NCBI GenBank assembly: GCA_013397435.1
Contig: VZRG01000294.1
Location: forward strand, 1-64,000
Origin: Erythrocercus mccallii
Taxonomy: Eukaryota; Chordata; Aves; Passeriformes; Dicruridae
DNA length: 64,000 bases
Reading direction: 5' to 3'
The notes under the pieces were generated by a model. It was not told the DNA's origin and made no database searches. It worked only from the letters and a program-made list of their open reading frames with translations. Numbering within the stretch: the first letter of the stretch is position 1; every line of letters begins with the position of its first letter. Shown here in pieces: positions 40,101 to 48,100 of this stretch. A program made the translations under genes and the position numbers.

Positions 40101-43100
40101 ATCAAAGACAGAAGGCCCAAGTAGAGTACTGCTGACAGAATAAAGTAGAATTTGACCTATACTTTGGTGTAAGATATCTTCTTTTAAGCAAGGTAAGTAG
40201 AATGGTTATCTCTCTTAAAATTGTAAGCTCTAATCTTGAATGTTTTTTATACATGACCAACTTCATGCATAGGACCAGTTTTTGAAAAGTATGCCAGCTC
40301 GCTTGAATAAGATTACCTACATAAATGTTTATAGGAATTAAGCATTAAGTTTCTGCACCAAATGTTGACATAATTCATGCACTTCTAATTATATATAAAT
40401 TATATAGGAAACTTCCCACAAAGACAGACCTGTGATAATGTATTGAGCTTACACTGAATCAGTATACTCATAACATGCACATATGCAGAGAGTTGCTAGC
40501 TTAAGTATAAAAGCCAGCATACTTAAAGCAAGGCTTTCATACTGTCAGCCTGAATACTGCAAAAAAAACCCCTTTACATCTCTCACTCAGGCAGTTTAAA
40601 TACATGACAATACTCAAGTGTTGTCAAACATCACATACAATAGGCAGGAATATAATTCAGTATTGAAGACATATGAGAATACCTTCATACCTGTTCATTT
40701 AAGTAGCACTTCAGAAAATGCAAGTGTTATAGGTGCAAAACTTACTGCAAAGATGGTGTTAGTATGGCTCACCAGGAAAATTTCCTCATCTTAAAGTGAC
40801 AGAAGTCTGTATTTCCTTTAGTACAGAACTAAAAAAATTAAGATATATTTGACTTACAGCTATTTGGTGTAAGGACTGTTGCCATGTGTTGCAATGGGAT
40901 CTCAGTCCTTAGTCATTACCATAAGTGTTATTTATGGTAAAAGTAATCAATTGGTCTTTCTGATCTATGTGTTCCCAACAGGGTACAAGTCTCACACTGT
41001 ACTCTTCTTTTCCTTCCCTAGGCATACTGGAGCTGTGTTTACTTAATACTTCTTTGTTCTATATGTACGCTTTTTTCTGACATGTATTACTAGATTCTTG
41101 ATTCTTCTGAGTTAATTCCTGGTTTTTAATTATAATAAAATATTTGCCTATTTTTTTGTTTATGTGGGGTTTTTTAAGTTTTTTCTTTTACTTCTCCATA
41201 AACAATGTCTTAAGGTTCCTGTTAAAATAGGTGTCTTTTCAGGAGACAAGAGAGAGGGAATAAGAAAAATGGGTTTAAGCAATAAAGTTCATTTCAGTGT
41301 GGGTTTTGGTGAACAATCTAGGAAAAAATATAAAAACAAATTTATTTTGTTTTGGTATATTATTTAAAATACTATTTATCCAGATTATAATATAAATTAG
41401 AAATTGACTATTTGCCTTTATTGTTAAATAATATTCTCTACCTTTTTTTCTGCCTGGTATGTTATCTATGTCACTATTCAGCAAATCTGTGTGAAAGTGA
41501 CTTGCTTGTTTTTTTACAGGAACTTTATAGTGGTAGCAAAGACTGCAATATCCTTGCATGGATACCAGCTCCGCGAGAGCCAGTTCCTGATGATATTTCT
41601 GAAAAGGTAGTGAATTTTTGAGTTTGAGCTGTATTTTTTCTTATGGCTGTTACACTTGGGCAGGTTGTGTGGAAATTCAGTATGAAGTATGTGATTCACC
41701 ATCAACATTTTTACTAATTCCTCATTAAGAGGAGAATCACCTATTATTTCTGTGCAATCTTTTGATTCTTGTAGGGTTCTGAGAAGACGTTTTCTCTTAT
41801 AATCTAGTCAAATCTTTTGCAGGCTGTTAGCTTTCTATTTAGTTAAGAGTAGTTCATGTCATTTCACTATGAGTCTTTCAAATTTGGCTTCTTTAATTTC
41901 CAAACCGCTTTCTGCAGCTTGTCCTGTTTTGGAATTGTAGAGGTGCTAGATTGTATTTTAAATTGTTTAAGAATATACTGTGTACTAAGCAGTTAAGATT
42001 AGGGATACCACACTTCATACACAAATATTTTTGATTTGAAAATATAATAAAGGAGTTTCTAAAAAAGTTTATTTTTTTGTCCAAGGCAAGACATTCACAA
42101 TGATTGCAGGGAAGACCTTATGTAAGACTGTTTTCCAGTAGAGTACTTTCTCTCCCTCTTGGGCAAGAAATATTTCAGTGAACAACCTGAGTGGAAAAAA
42201 GTCTATATGTTAAGGAACTGAAACCATTCACAGAATCAGAATGTGGTGAACTGTACTAATGTTGAAAAATGAGGGTGTATTAATGTTTTGGCTGATAGCA
42301 TATGAAAACTCCACTTTTTAACATTTTGGCATTGTTCCATTTTAGATGGGGAAATAAGAAGTGTAATTGTTGTAACATTTGCCTTTTGTAAGTTTTTGTA
42401 TTTCAAAACTATCCTACACTTAAGCAGAGAAGAAAAAATATAGTTCCAAAGGTTTGATACCCTAAACCCCAAATGTTGACCTGAAATTAACATCTTTGTG
42501 AAAATTTTGATGTGAATGAATTGTATTTTTGTCAGTCTGAAAAACAGAAACAAACTCACAGCAACGAGATTATTTACTTAGCTCTGATTAGAATTGCTCC
42601 TTTAAATTTGACACAGTGGCAGTATGTAATACATGCCATTGTTTTGAAATCTGTTAAGCTACAGTTGCTGTTTTGCAAATGCTGTATAAGAGCCCTGTCT
42701 CTGTAAGAAGCTGTCCACAGGCCACTAATTCCTGCTCCCTCTCAGGTGCTGGAATAGGCATTTGAGTGCTTGCAGGACCAGAATCTGAACCCAGAATAGA
42801 AGTAAACAAGAAAAATTTACTCTAAGTCACTGTGATTCAGTGCACTGCATAGCTACACAAACACCTTAGTTCGACCCTAGTGGGGCTGAGGTGAGAAATA
42901 TTTCCTGAATGTGGATAGAGGCCAAAACTGCTTCCTGACACTGTAGTGCTGTTGCGATGGGCTGAGGATATTATGACCTAAATTAAAACAGTGGCACACA
43001 ATAAACACAGTTGTAACATTTGTACATTTTGTACCAAACATTTGTAATACTTCCAGTCAGTCCTCCAGATACTTTATGCTGAAATCAGAATTAAATACTA

Positions 43101-43357
43101 TTTCTTTTCATAATTTGTCATGTTCCTAATCAGCAAAATGTCTAAAAAATTAATTAAAAATAATCCAGTACTCATGAGAGATAGAATAGTTTGTCTACAT
43201 GTAGTCATTTAAAAAGATCATTTAGATTTGCCCTTATTTGATTATAGTATTTTTAATTAAGCAAAACATTGAGAATTTTTATTTTCTCTAGTTTCTGCCT
43301 CAACATTTAAATCCAGCATATGAAGACGCATGGAGCAGCAGTGATGATGACGTCTGA
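16088..43357 (+). CDS. ERCC8: ERCC8 (CSA), 12 coding exons, complete
   Basis: This is the DDB1-binding WD40 substrate receptor of the nuclear CRL4-CSA ubiquitin ligase. It acts in transcription-coupled repair with CSB (ERCC6), UVSSA and stalled RNA polymerase II. Joined exons: 16088-16164, 18135-18230, 18369-18470, 26490-26613, 28151-28232, 28868-28936, 31410-31476, 32717-32820, 33859-33983, 35638-35835, 41520-41606, 43292-43357. They sum to 1197 nt, or 398 residues plus TGA (human: 396). All introns are GT-AG and the phase is unbroken. Order: N-terminal DDB1-contact helix (RLRRAERTRR), seven WD40 blades with strand ends such as GGSDGVIVLYDL (62-73), SSFDKTLKIWDT (118-129) and GSADGRVKLWDV (205-216), then an acidic tail ending DAWSSSDDDV. 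WDVR at 214-217 fits the WDXR (DWD) box. The residue matching human Trp361 is kept (Trp362). Confidence 0.97.
16165..18134 (+). other. ERCC8 intron 1
   Basis: The first ~400 bp belong to the CpG island and carry two GC boxes. The rest is AT-rich and no repeat was recognised. The intron ends in tandem acceptors, CAG then TAG. Confidence 0.85.
18135..18230 (+). CDS. ERCC8: ERCC8 exon 2 (residues 26-57)
   Basis: It encodes RVLSLELNKDRDVERIHGSG and on to IEGR. The acceptor region reads CAGTAG|AGTTCTA. I use the distal TAG because it reproduces the human length (RRVLGLEL). The proximal CAG (exon start 18132) would insert one serine in frame. The donor is GTAAGT. Confidence 0.93.
18231..18368 (+). 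other. ERCC8 intron 2 (138 bp)
   Basis: Short AT-rich intron with a GTAAGT donor and ACTTTCAG acceptor. Nothing else was seen in it. Confidence 0.93.
18369..18470 (+). CDS. ERCC8: ERCC8 exon 3 (residues 58-91), WD40 blade 1
   Basis: It encodes MLSGGSDGVIVLYDLENLSR followed by KPSYTCKARFSVG. The GGSDG...LYDL segment closes WD40 blade 1. The acceptor is TTTCAG and the donor GTAAGT. Confidence 0.95.
21087..21641 (-). mobile_element. Solo LTR of an avian endogenous retrovirus
   Basis: The plus strand begins TGCCATGGTTTAATTCCAGC and contains CTTTATATACTGAGC (21371-21385). Read in reverse this is GCTCAGTATATAAAG, a TATA box, so the element is minus-oriented. CCTGTCCTGGCTGTGTCTCC and the terminal CCAGCCAAAACC are shared with the LTR at 50.1 kb. 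The right boundary is approximate and no target-site duplication is visible. No internal retroviral sequence is attached. It is antisense to ERCC8. Confidence 0.78.
22545..22690 (+). mobile_element. SINE with tRNA-Ile(AAT) head and CR1 tail
   Basis: 22545-22618 reads as a tRNA-Ile copy: A box TTAGCTCGGTTGG (22552-22564), anticodon loop CTAATAA (22578-22584, anticodon AAT) and B box GGTTTGATTCC (22598-22608). It passes directly into GGTTGGACTTGATGATCCTT...CTTCCAAGAGAG...TTCTGTGATTCTG, the CR1 3' tail that CR1 reverse transcriptase recognises. The structure matches the zebra finch SINE I know as TguSINE1 (name from memory). It is not a functional tRNA gene: the acceptor stem is mismatched and a retroposon tail follows. 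Confidence 0.88.
26351..26412. repeat. Imperfect tandem duplication (about 39-bp period)
   Basis: The segment TTAAGAA...TGTTTATTATAAAA occurs twice (about 26351-26375 and 26390-26412), just upstream of ERCC8 exon 4. Confidence 0.75.
26490..26613 (+). CDS. ERCC8: ERCC8 exon 4 (residues 92-133), WD40 blade 2
   Basis: It encodes SHPDVHKFSVETVQWYPHDT and then GMFTSSSFDKTLKIWDTNTLQ, nearly identical to human CSA. The acceptor is GATTTTAG and the donor GTAAGA. It closes blade 2 with SSFDKTLKIWDT. Confidence 0.97.
26614..28150 (+). other. ERCC8 intron 4
   Basis: AT-rich intron. It contains the perfect inverted repeat at 27259-27326 and no recognised transposon. Confidence 0.88.
27259..27326. repeat. 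Perfect 23-bp inverted repeat, 22-nt loop
   Basis: The left arm 27259-27281 (begins CCTGTTCCCTGTGAGC) is the exact reverse complement of the right arm 27304-27326 (ends CACAGGGAACAGG). The loop at 27282-27303 is AT-rich and includes GAATCATAGTATCATTGA, which resembles a CR1-tail motif. The ERCC8 pre-mRNA could form a 23-bp uninterrupted stem here. Confidence 0.95.
28151..28232 (+). CDS. ERCC8: ERCC8 exon 5 (residues 134-160)
   Basis: It encodes [20 protein letters not shown] and TKHCLIA; human has [20 protein letters not shown]. The acceptor is TTATCAG and the donor GTATGT. Confidence 0.96.
28233..28867 (+). other. ERCC8 intron 5
   Basis: AT-rich. It includes a GATA/TAGA-rich microsatellite-like patch at about 28258-28291. 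No gene or transposon was recognised. Confidence 0.88.
28868..28936 (+). CDS. ERCC8: ERCC8 exon 6 (residues 161-183), WD40 blade 3
   Basis: It encodes [20 protein letters not shown] and ILQ, matching human [20 protein letters not shown]. The acceptor is GTTACAG and the donor GTACTT. Confidence 0.96.
30427..30515. repeat. TG-rich and (TA)n microsatellites
   Basis: GTGTGTGTTTGTGTGCATGTGTG is followed, after an A/C-rich spacer, by ATATATATATAAATATATAC. The run abuts the tail side of the CR1 fragment to its right. Confidence 0.85.
30517..30925 (-). mobile_element. CR1 LINE, 3' fragment (reverse)
   Basis: The plus strand reads AACCTTTCAGATCATTGAGT (CR1 tail reversed), then CACTGCCAAATCCACCACTG, CTGGGCAGCCTGTTC and CCATTGGTGCAACTTGAGAC. 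This is the standard CR1 3' region on the minus strand. It is older and more diverged than the copies near 7 and 15 kb. Confidence 0.88.
31410..31476 (+). CDS. ERCC8: ERCC8 exon 7 (residues 184-205)
   Basis: It encodes GHRQEVLAVSWSPRHEYILA then TG. Trp194, mutated to Cys in some Cockayne patients (known), is conserved. Residue 205 is Gly here, where human has Ala. The acceptor is ATTCTTAG and the donor GTAGGG. Confidence 0.96.
31477..32716 (+). other. ERCC8 intron 7
   Basis: AT-rich. A 21-bp direct duplication (TTCACTCTTAGGTCCTGA...) lies at 32465-32506. No gene or recognised transposon. Confidence 0.87.
32465..32506. repeat. 21-bp tandem duplication
   Basis: Two adjacent copies of a unit beginning TTCACTCTTAGGTCCTGA, differing only in the last bases. 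Confidence 0.92.
32717..32820 (+). CDS. ERCC8: ERCC8 exon 8 (residues 206-240), WD40 blade 4 end
   Basis: It encodes SADGRVKLWDVRSASGCLST then LDQHNGEKSKASSEA. WDVR fits the WDXR (DWD) box known from DDB1-binding WD40 receptors. The loop after EKSK carries one residue more than human, which shifts later numbering by one. The acceptor is TTCTTAG and the donor GTAATA. Confidence 0.96.
32821..33858 (+). other. ERCC8 intron 8
   Basis: It contains a diverged CR1-like fragment near 33533-33722. The rest is AT-rich. The 3' splice site CCCGGTAG has a purine-interrupted pyrimidine tract. Confidence 0.85.
33533..33722 (-). mobile_element. Diverged CR1-like fragment
   Basis: GAGGGCATCGTCCAAATGCC followed by GGGGCATCAACAACTG resembles a reversed CR1 3' segment of another subfamily. 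GC content rises locally. The right part (CCTGAGGAGCACTGCCGGTGG) is not clearly CR1. The family call is tentative. Confidence 0.45.
33859..33983 (+). CDS. ERCC8: ERCC8 exon 9 (residues 241-282), WD40 blade 5
   Basis: It encodes ANTAHNGRVNGLCYTNDGLH and then LLTIGTDDRMRLWNSSTGENTL. The first two bases complete the Ala codon from exon 8. The acceptor is CGGTAG and the donor GTAAGT. Confidence 0.96.
33984..35637 (+). other. ERCC8 intron 9
   Basis: AT-rich, with only short frames that lack recognisable domains (for example plus 34338-34637). No repeat was recognised. Confidence 0.87.
35638..35835 (+). CDS. ERCC8: ERCC8 exon 10 (residues 283-348), WD40 blade 6
   Basis: It encodes VNYGKVCNESRKGLKFAISC through VPYGSTIAVYTVFTGELITM to VFQPHFQ, nearly identical to human. 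This is the longest coding exon (198 nt). The acceptor is TTTGCAG and the donor GTAAGT. Confidence 0.97.
35836..41519 (+). other. ERCC8 intron 10 (5.7 kb)
   Basis: It holds a minus-strand solo LTR at 37355-38011. The remainder is AT-rich, with no gene, RNA gene or other recognised repeat. Confidence 0.86.
37355..38011 (-). mobile_element. Solo LTR of an avian endogenous retrovirus
   Basis: The plus strand starts TGTCATGGTTTGACACTGGC and runs through GGTCAGTTCATCATCC to AGCAACTTCTCACAGAAGCT and CATGCCAAATCAACCCACTG. Reversed, the element carries AATAAATTT (rc of 37533-37541), a polyadenylation signal, so it is minus-oriented. It belongs to the same family as the fragment at 3.4 kb and the LTR at 54.4 kb. 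Ends are approximate, with no clear target-site duplication. It is antisense to ERCC8. Confidence 0.75.
41520..41606 (+). CDS. ERCC8: ERCC8 exon 11 (residues 349-377), WD40 blade 7
   Basis: It encodes ELYSGSKDCNILAWIPAPRE then PVPDDISEK. The tryptophan of NILAW aligns with human Trp361, whose change to Cys causes UV-sensitive syndrome (known). The acceptor is TTTACAG and the donor GTAGTG. Confidence 0.97.
41607..43291 (+). other. ERCC8 intron 11
   Basis: AT-rich. No repeat or gene was recognised. The acceptor is TTTTCTCTAG. Confidence 0.87.
43292..43357 (+). CDS. ERCC8: ERCC8 exon 12, C-terminus and stop
   Basis: It encodes FLPQHLNPAYEDAWSSSDDD then V and TGA. Human ends QLNPAFEDAWSSSDEEG. 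The acidic serine-rich tail is conserved in kind. Confidence 0.97.
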   Translation, partial: FLPQHLNPAYEDAWSSSDDDV

Positions 43358-43655
43358 ATTTAAATTATGAGCTGATACGAAATTGACATACAGGCACTGC
43401 ATTCACAGACTTTATCTACAGAAGTGGACATTGTTCGATTTATCACAACTGGATTTTAGGTACAGTTCTGTTAGAGGAAAGTTTTTCAAAAATAAGTTTC
43501 CACTGTTCTGTGTGTTTCTTTGTCACTGTAAAGTTAAATCCAAAGGATTACTTTTTCATACTTGGTGACTTTTGTACTTACACATTGGTATACTTTGTTC
43601 AATATTGACGAGCTGATAAAAAAAAAATAAAAGCCCTTGGGACCAGTCAAAATTA
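43358..43655 (+). other. ERCC8: ERCC8 3' UTR (predicted)
   Basis: Sequence from the stop codon to just past the first strong AATAAA. The true cleavage site is not visible, and longer UTRs using later signals are possible. Confidence 0.65.
43626..43631 (+). terminator. ERCC8 polyadenylation signal AATAAA
   Basis: A canonical AATAAA inside an A-run, about 270 nt after the stop codon, with T-rich sequence (TTGTTTCTGTT) about 30 nt downstream as expected for a cleavage site. Confidence 0.75.
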
Positions 43656-44384
43656 CATTGTTTCTGTTACTATTAGTACACGAGAACCCATTCATTTCCA
43701 AGACACATGATATAGAGGATTTTCCATGAAAGAGGACAAGCTCAGAAATACTTCCAACTTTTATCAATGTCTTGGTGGAGCATATTGGATCCATTTTCAA
43801 GTGCTTATTAGCTGTGGGAGTCAACAGATTCTTGTGCCTCTTCTTTTTGTATTTTCAATTTTGCATGTTTTTCCATAAATGTAGTATTCACTTCAGAAAG
43901 AGGTATAGTTGGGATCCTCTGTTCAAGTATTTGTATGGTGACCCTATCTTCTAATATCTGAATCTGCCCCAGAAAGCTAAGAATAGAAACTAGTTTACAG
44001 TTTTTGGTGCTCCTGTGCTCCAACTATCTTCTTACTCAGATGCCTGTTTTAAGATCAGTCTTCTATGTATGCATCACACATCCCTAGCAAACATGAAGGA
44101 TTCCTAGACAGAAACAGGGTTGAGGTGCAGTACAAGGCAGAGCGTAGATCACATTTCAAGTTAAAAATATTGAAAGTAATCCTTCCAAACTGTTTTCATC
44201 TAAAACATTTTGTGGTCCTAAGGCCTCCTCTGTTTTGAAAGGGAGGAGTTTTGTGGGGTTATTGTCTCATCTTAGTTGCTAGTTTGTGCTTCAAACATAA
44301 TGTAGTCTCTGTCACTAAAGAATGTTTTCAGATTTCTTAAAGCATCACCAGCAAAGGTATCAGTAAAAACAGGTCCAGTATAGA
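43656..44384. other. Intergenic, downstream of ERCC8
   Basis: Apart from the coding-like minus-strand stretch, nothing was recognised. A 28-bp motif (CTCCAACTATCTTCTTAC...) at 44018-44045 recurs at 45281-45308 with two mismatches. Confidence 0.5.
43808..43976 (-). other. Coding-like stretch antisense, downstream of ERCC8
   Basis: On the minus strand a pyrimidine-rich TTTCTATTCTTAG acceptor-like site precedes an open stretch that reads FLGQIQILEDRVTIQILEQR and ends EEAQESVDSHS then TAA. Composition is charged and coiled-coil-like. I do not recognise the protein, no matching upstream exon could be joined, and no AATAAA follows closely. It could be the last exon of an unknown gene converging on ERCC8, a pseudogene scrap, or chance. 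Confidence 0.25.
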
Positions 44385-45180
44385 AGTGACAGCATGACAA
44401 GGTTCATTGGCAAAGTTCACTCTTAAGGGCACACTGAGGAAAAGCAAACAAAAATCCAGAGTCAATCAATCCAGACCAAAATAAACCAAAAACCATGCCA
44501 CGTAACTTACAACTGAAGTTAAATGATTTAGCAAGATTCATACAGGATTTGCTGTATTGCAACAGTAACTAATGTACAAACCTAAAGTGCTTTAGAGAAT
44601 CTAGGAGAGCAGCATTTTTTGTGCCCTTGGTACAGAATATGCACACTTGCATGCGCACAGACACAAAGAGCCTGTACAAGGTGAAAAATTCCCCTTGAAG
44701 GTAGTGAAATACCCACTTCAGATGCCTTTGTGAAGGGTGGAGCTTCAAGGAGTCAGGGGTGTCACTGTTCAGAGATCCTCTGAGCACAGAGAACTTGGGA
44801 GTTCCTGACTCTGAGAGGCCCCACTCAGAAGGGCTTTGCTGGTCACAGCCACTGCTCCAGGAGAGCTCAAAGGGTCTCACTTTGGAGCACTGTTCATAGG
44901 GCTGCAAGAGAGGGGGCTTTGGTCATAACAATGTTCCATCCTGGCCACACCTCAGGTTGAAACTCTCTTTGGAAGTGTGAGAAGAAAACATGCTATTCCA
45001 CTTGGGTTGTTATTCAGGCAAAAATAGTGTACAAGGCTGTTCATTAAAACACAGGAGCTTGTTAGCCATCACAAATTCCTGGGAGCAGACAGTGTTTTTA
45101 CTGGTAAGTCAAGAGAGGTTCAGTCAGGATGCTGTTCCTAAGGAGCATTTTTCAGATCACATCAGGAGAGGGATTTGATG
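44385..45180. repeat. Unclassified repeat-like block, possibly LTR-derived
   Basis: A locally GC-richer block in AT-rich surroundings (for example GAGAGGCCCCACTCAGAAGG). It looks like a diverged LTR, but I cannot name the family, orientation or ends. It lies between the two copies of the 28-bp motif at 44018 and 45281. Confidence 0.35.
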
Positions 45181-48100
45181 CACTATTGTCAAATAACCTT
45201 TTATATGTCAGTTTTTGCCTAAGATTTTGGCTAAGGCAATGTGGGATTCAGCTCAAGAAGAGGTGGGCTGTGAATTAGTTCTCCAACTATCTTCTTACCC
45301 AGATACCTTTGTGTTTAGTGTCTCAAACAGTTAAAATAGAAACTAGTTGCTCTGGGGACTTCTTGCACCTACTGGCAGTTAATACTTTCTTCATAGGAGT
45401 CCTTCCAACTCCTCTTCTGATACTGGTTGTTGGTGATATTATTCTCCCTCTTGACTGTTGTCCTCTGCTGGAAGGAGAGGTGTTTCTGATGAGTGAAATG
45501 AAAAACACCTATCTCATGTGGGCAAGAATCCAGACACATTCTATAACCCAGCACCTGCAAGCCTTCCACATAATGACAGGTGCTGATATGTGGTGCTTAG
45601 TTTGTGAGGTTTAAAACCTCTTGTTACTAGCCAGCATCTCAAATACCAATTTCTGTGAAAATTCTACTTTGAAGAATGGCATTTATGCTATTATTTTATT
45701 CATTACTTCTTTCTGTAGTTGTGTTAAAATTTTTATTTAAGCTTTTGCTAGAAAAAGTGGTATTTTATATCTTCTGCATTCTTATGGTGGCTGTACTTAA
45801 TTACCAAGTGTTGGTGTCTTCGAAATGAAAACTTTTAAAGAGCAGTGAAGGTATACTGTATATGATCTCTCACTGCCAAGAACTAGGTACTAAGCCAACA
45901 ATATCAGTTGCAACTGCAATCTCTTTCTTGTGTATAAGTTAAATGTTATAATTACGTCTGAGTTTTGCTCTTTGTTTATACCTTTCTGCTTATATGCTTA
46001 TGGCGTGTATTTTTGTAGTATCAGAACTCTTTCAGAACCTGAAATGGAGCAAGTAGAGTGGTATAGACTTAATCACATTTCCCATGCTTACCCATCAGTC
46101 AGAAAAAAACCCACATCTAAAACTCCAGTCAGATATCAAAATGGGTGCTCTGTTCATACTGAAATAAAATCATTCACTTGAGAGTCAACTAGCTCATAGC
46201 TGGATTCTTGCTATTAAGAACAGTAAAAGTTAAGAATTTAAGGAGAGAGCTTAGGCTGTAATGAACTGCATTTTTATCTCACTAGTGGTACTGGGATTTA
46301 GTAGTCATACTGTATCAGAGAACATGGAGAATCTAATCTTAGATTCTAGAGAATTTAAACTTTTCAGGCTGTTCTGGGAATTGAATGTTGCTTAGAAGAC
46401 TGTCTGCCAAGGCAGAGATTTTTATTTGAGCTTGATACAGTAAGTATCAAAAGATGGAAAGAATTTATTTGTTCTTACAAGAGATCAAGGAGTTTTCTTT
46501 TCCTTCTAGCCTGAGGAAACAATGAAGGTGGAGTCAGACTGGGTTAGTCCAACTGAAGAAATACAAAGAGCCTAAGACAAGTCTCCTTCAGCTTAAGTCG
46601 AAGTTGAATTCTGTGGAGGCAGTAAGATAGAACTTTGATTATTTATGCCTAAGTTATGATGCTCAGAAAGTACCTGATATTAAGACAGCCAAGAGAAATC
46701 TTTTTTTCTTCCTGTACACAGGAAAGCATTAGCACATGAGAATTTCTATATACCTATCTCCCAAGTAGTGAGAATAACAAGTTAACACCATATACTTACC
46801 TCCATTTGCCGTTTTTTCTGTGCCTGGTGTACTAGCTCTTGCACACAGACTGACAAGTGTTAAAATTTAGGATTTGTTTGCCACCTTTTTGGCATTTTTT
46901 GGGTTTGTAGTCAGGCCAGGCTTCTCACAAGACATCTGGGTTGTTTTTTTTTTTTAATCAAGAATGATTTCCTCAGTCAGCTTGGACCCAAAATTTAAGA
47001 ACCCCATTCATAAACCTGAAAAAAAATCCCATATATGCTAACATCAGTAAGATTGGTTATTATGGTTTTCTTCCCTTTTTTTTAAATATTTGCATTATAG
47101 TTCTTATCCTACCTTGAATGTATACATAGACATGTATCTATGCACACAAGATACAAAAGTATTTGAAGTACCGCTGCTTTGGCACCACTGGAGGATAGTT
47201 CTTGAGTTTGGGTCTGGTTCATGTGGTTGAGAATTGTAAGCTCTTTAGCATTTGCCATAATGAATGATAAGCTTACTGCTAGCTTAGTACACATAAAGTT
47301 TGAATACCTAGTCACATTATGGGCATATCAGTTAAACAACAACATCTGTGCAAATAGGGTTTTTTCAGCATTAAGTAGTCCTTAAAGAAAGAGCTTGAGT
47401 ACTGGCTGCATACTTAGCCACCAAGATGTATGCTGAGGTTTTGGCATCTGAGAGATGTTCTTTCAAGCAGTATATTAGTTTCAGTGGTCAGCAGTTAGTG
47501 GTTATAATACGCAACTAAACAAAAGTATGTAAAACGTATCAATAAAGTCCTTTTGTGTGGTTAAGGCTGAATTATGAAATGGGCATGCCTTCTTCCATCC
47601 TCCATCATTTTTGTTTTCTTTTAGTCTGTTTTATAAAAATAATGGGAATGGAGGATAAAAAGGGATGGTTGAGTGGCCAGGAATTCAGGCAGGTGCATAA
47701 CTACTCCCCGCATCTTCATCCCTTCTAACATGTCTGTGTGTGTAGTCAGCCTTACCCACCAGCCCACAGGCTCTGCCCAAGTGACAACCAGCCAATGTCA
47801 TCCAGCATGCTGGCAACCCTTAACCACGCCCAGTCCTGCCAAATTCCATTGAGCTCAAAAGACTGAAAAAAAATATTTGAGGCTGTTAAGGAAGCATATG
47901 AAATAATATTTTAATTGCCTATGCATACAACATTGTTCCAAATTTTCATTTTATCACCATTTGCCTTCAAATTAGGTTAAAAAAAACCCAATGTATTTTT
48001 AGTGACATGTTTTAGCTTTGTGCTGAGGAGTCTTTCAGACACTCACTGAGATCTGTACACTGGGAAGATTGCAAATCCTCCCTTTTCCTACAGCTGTGAG

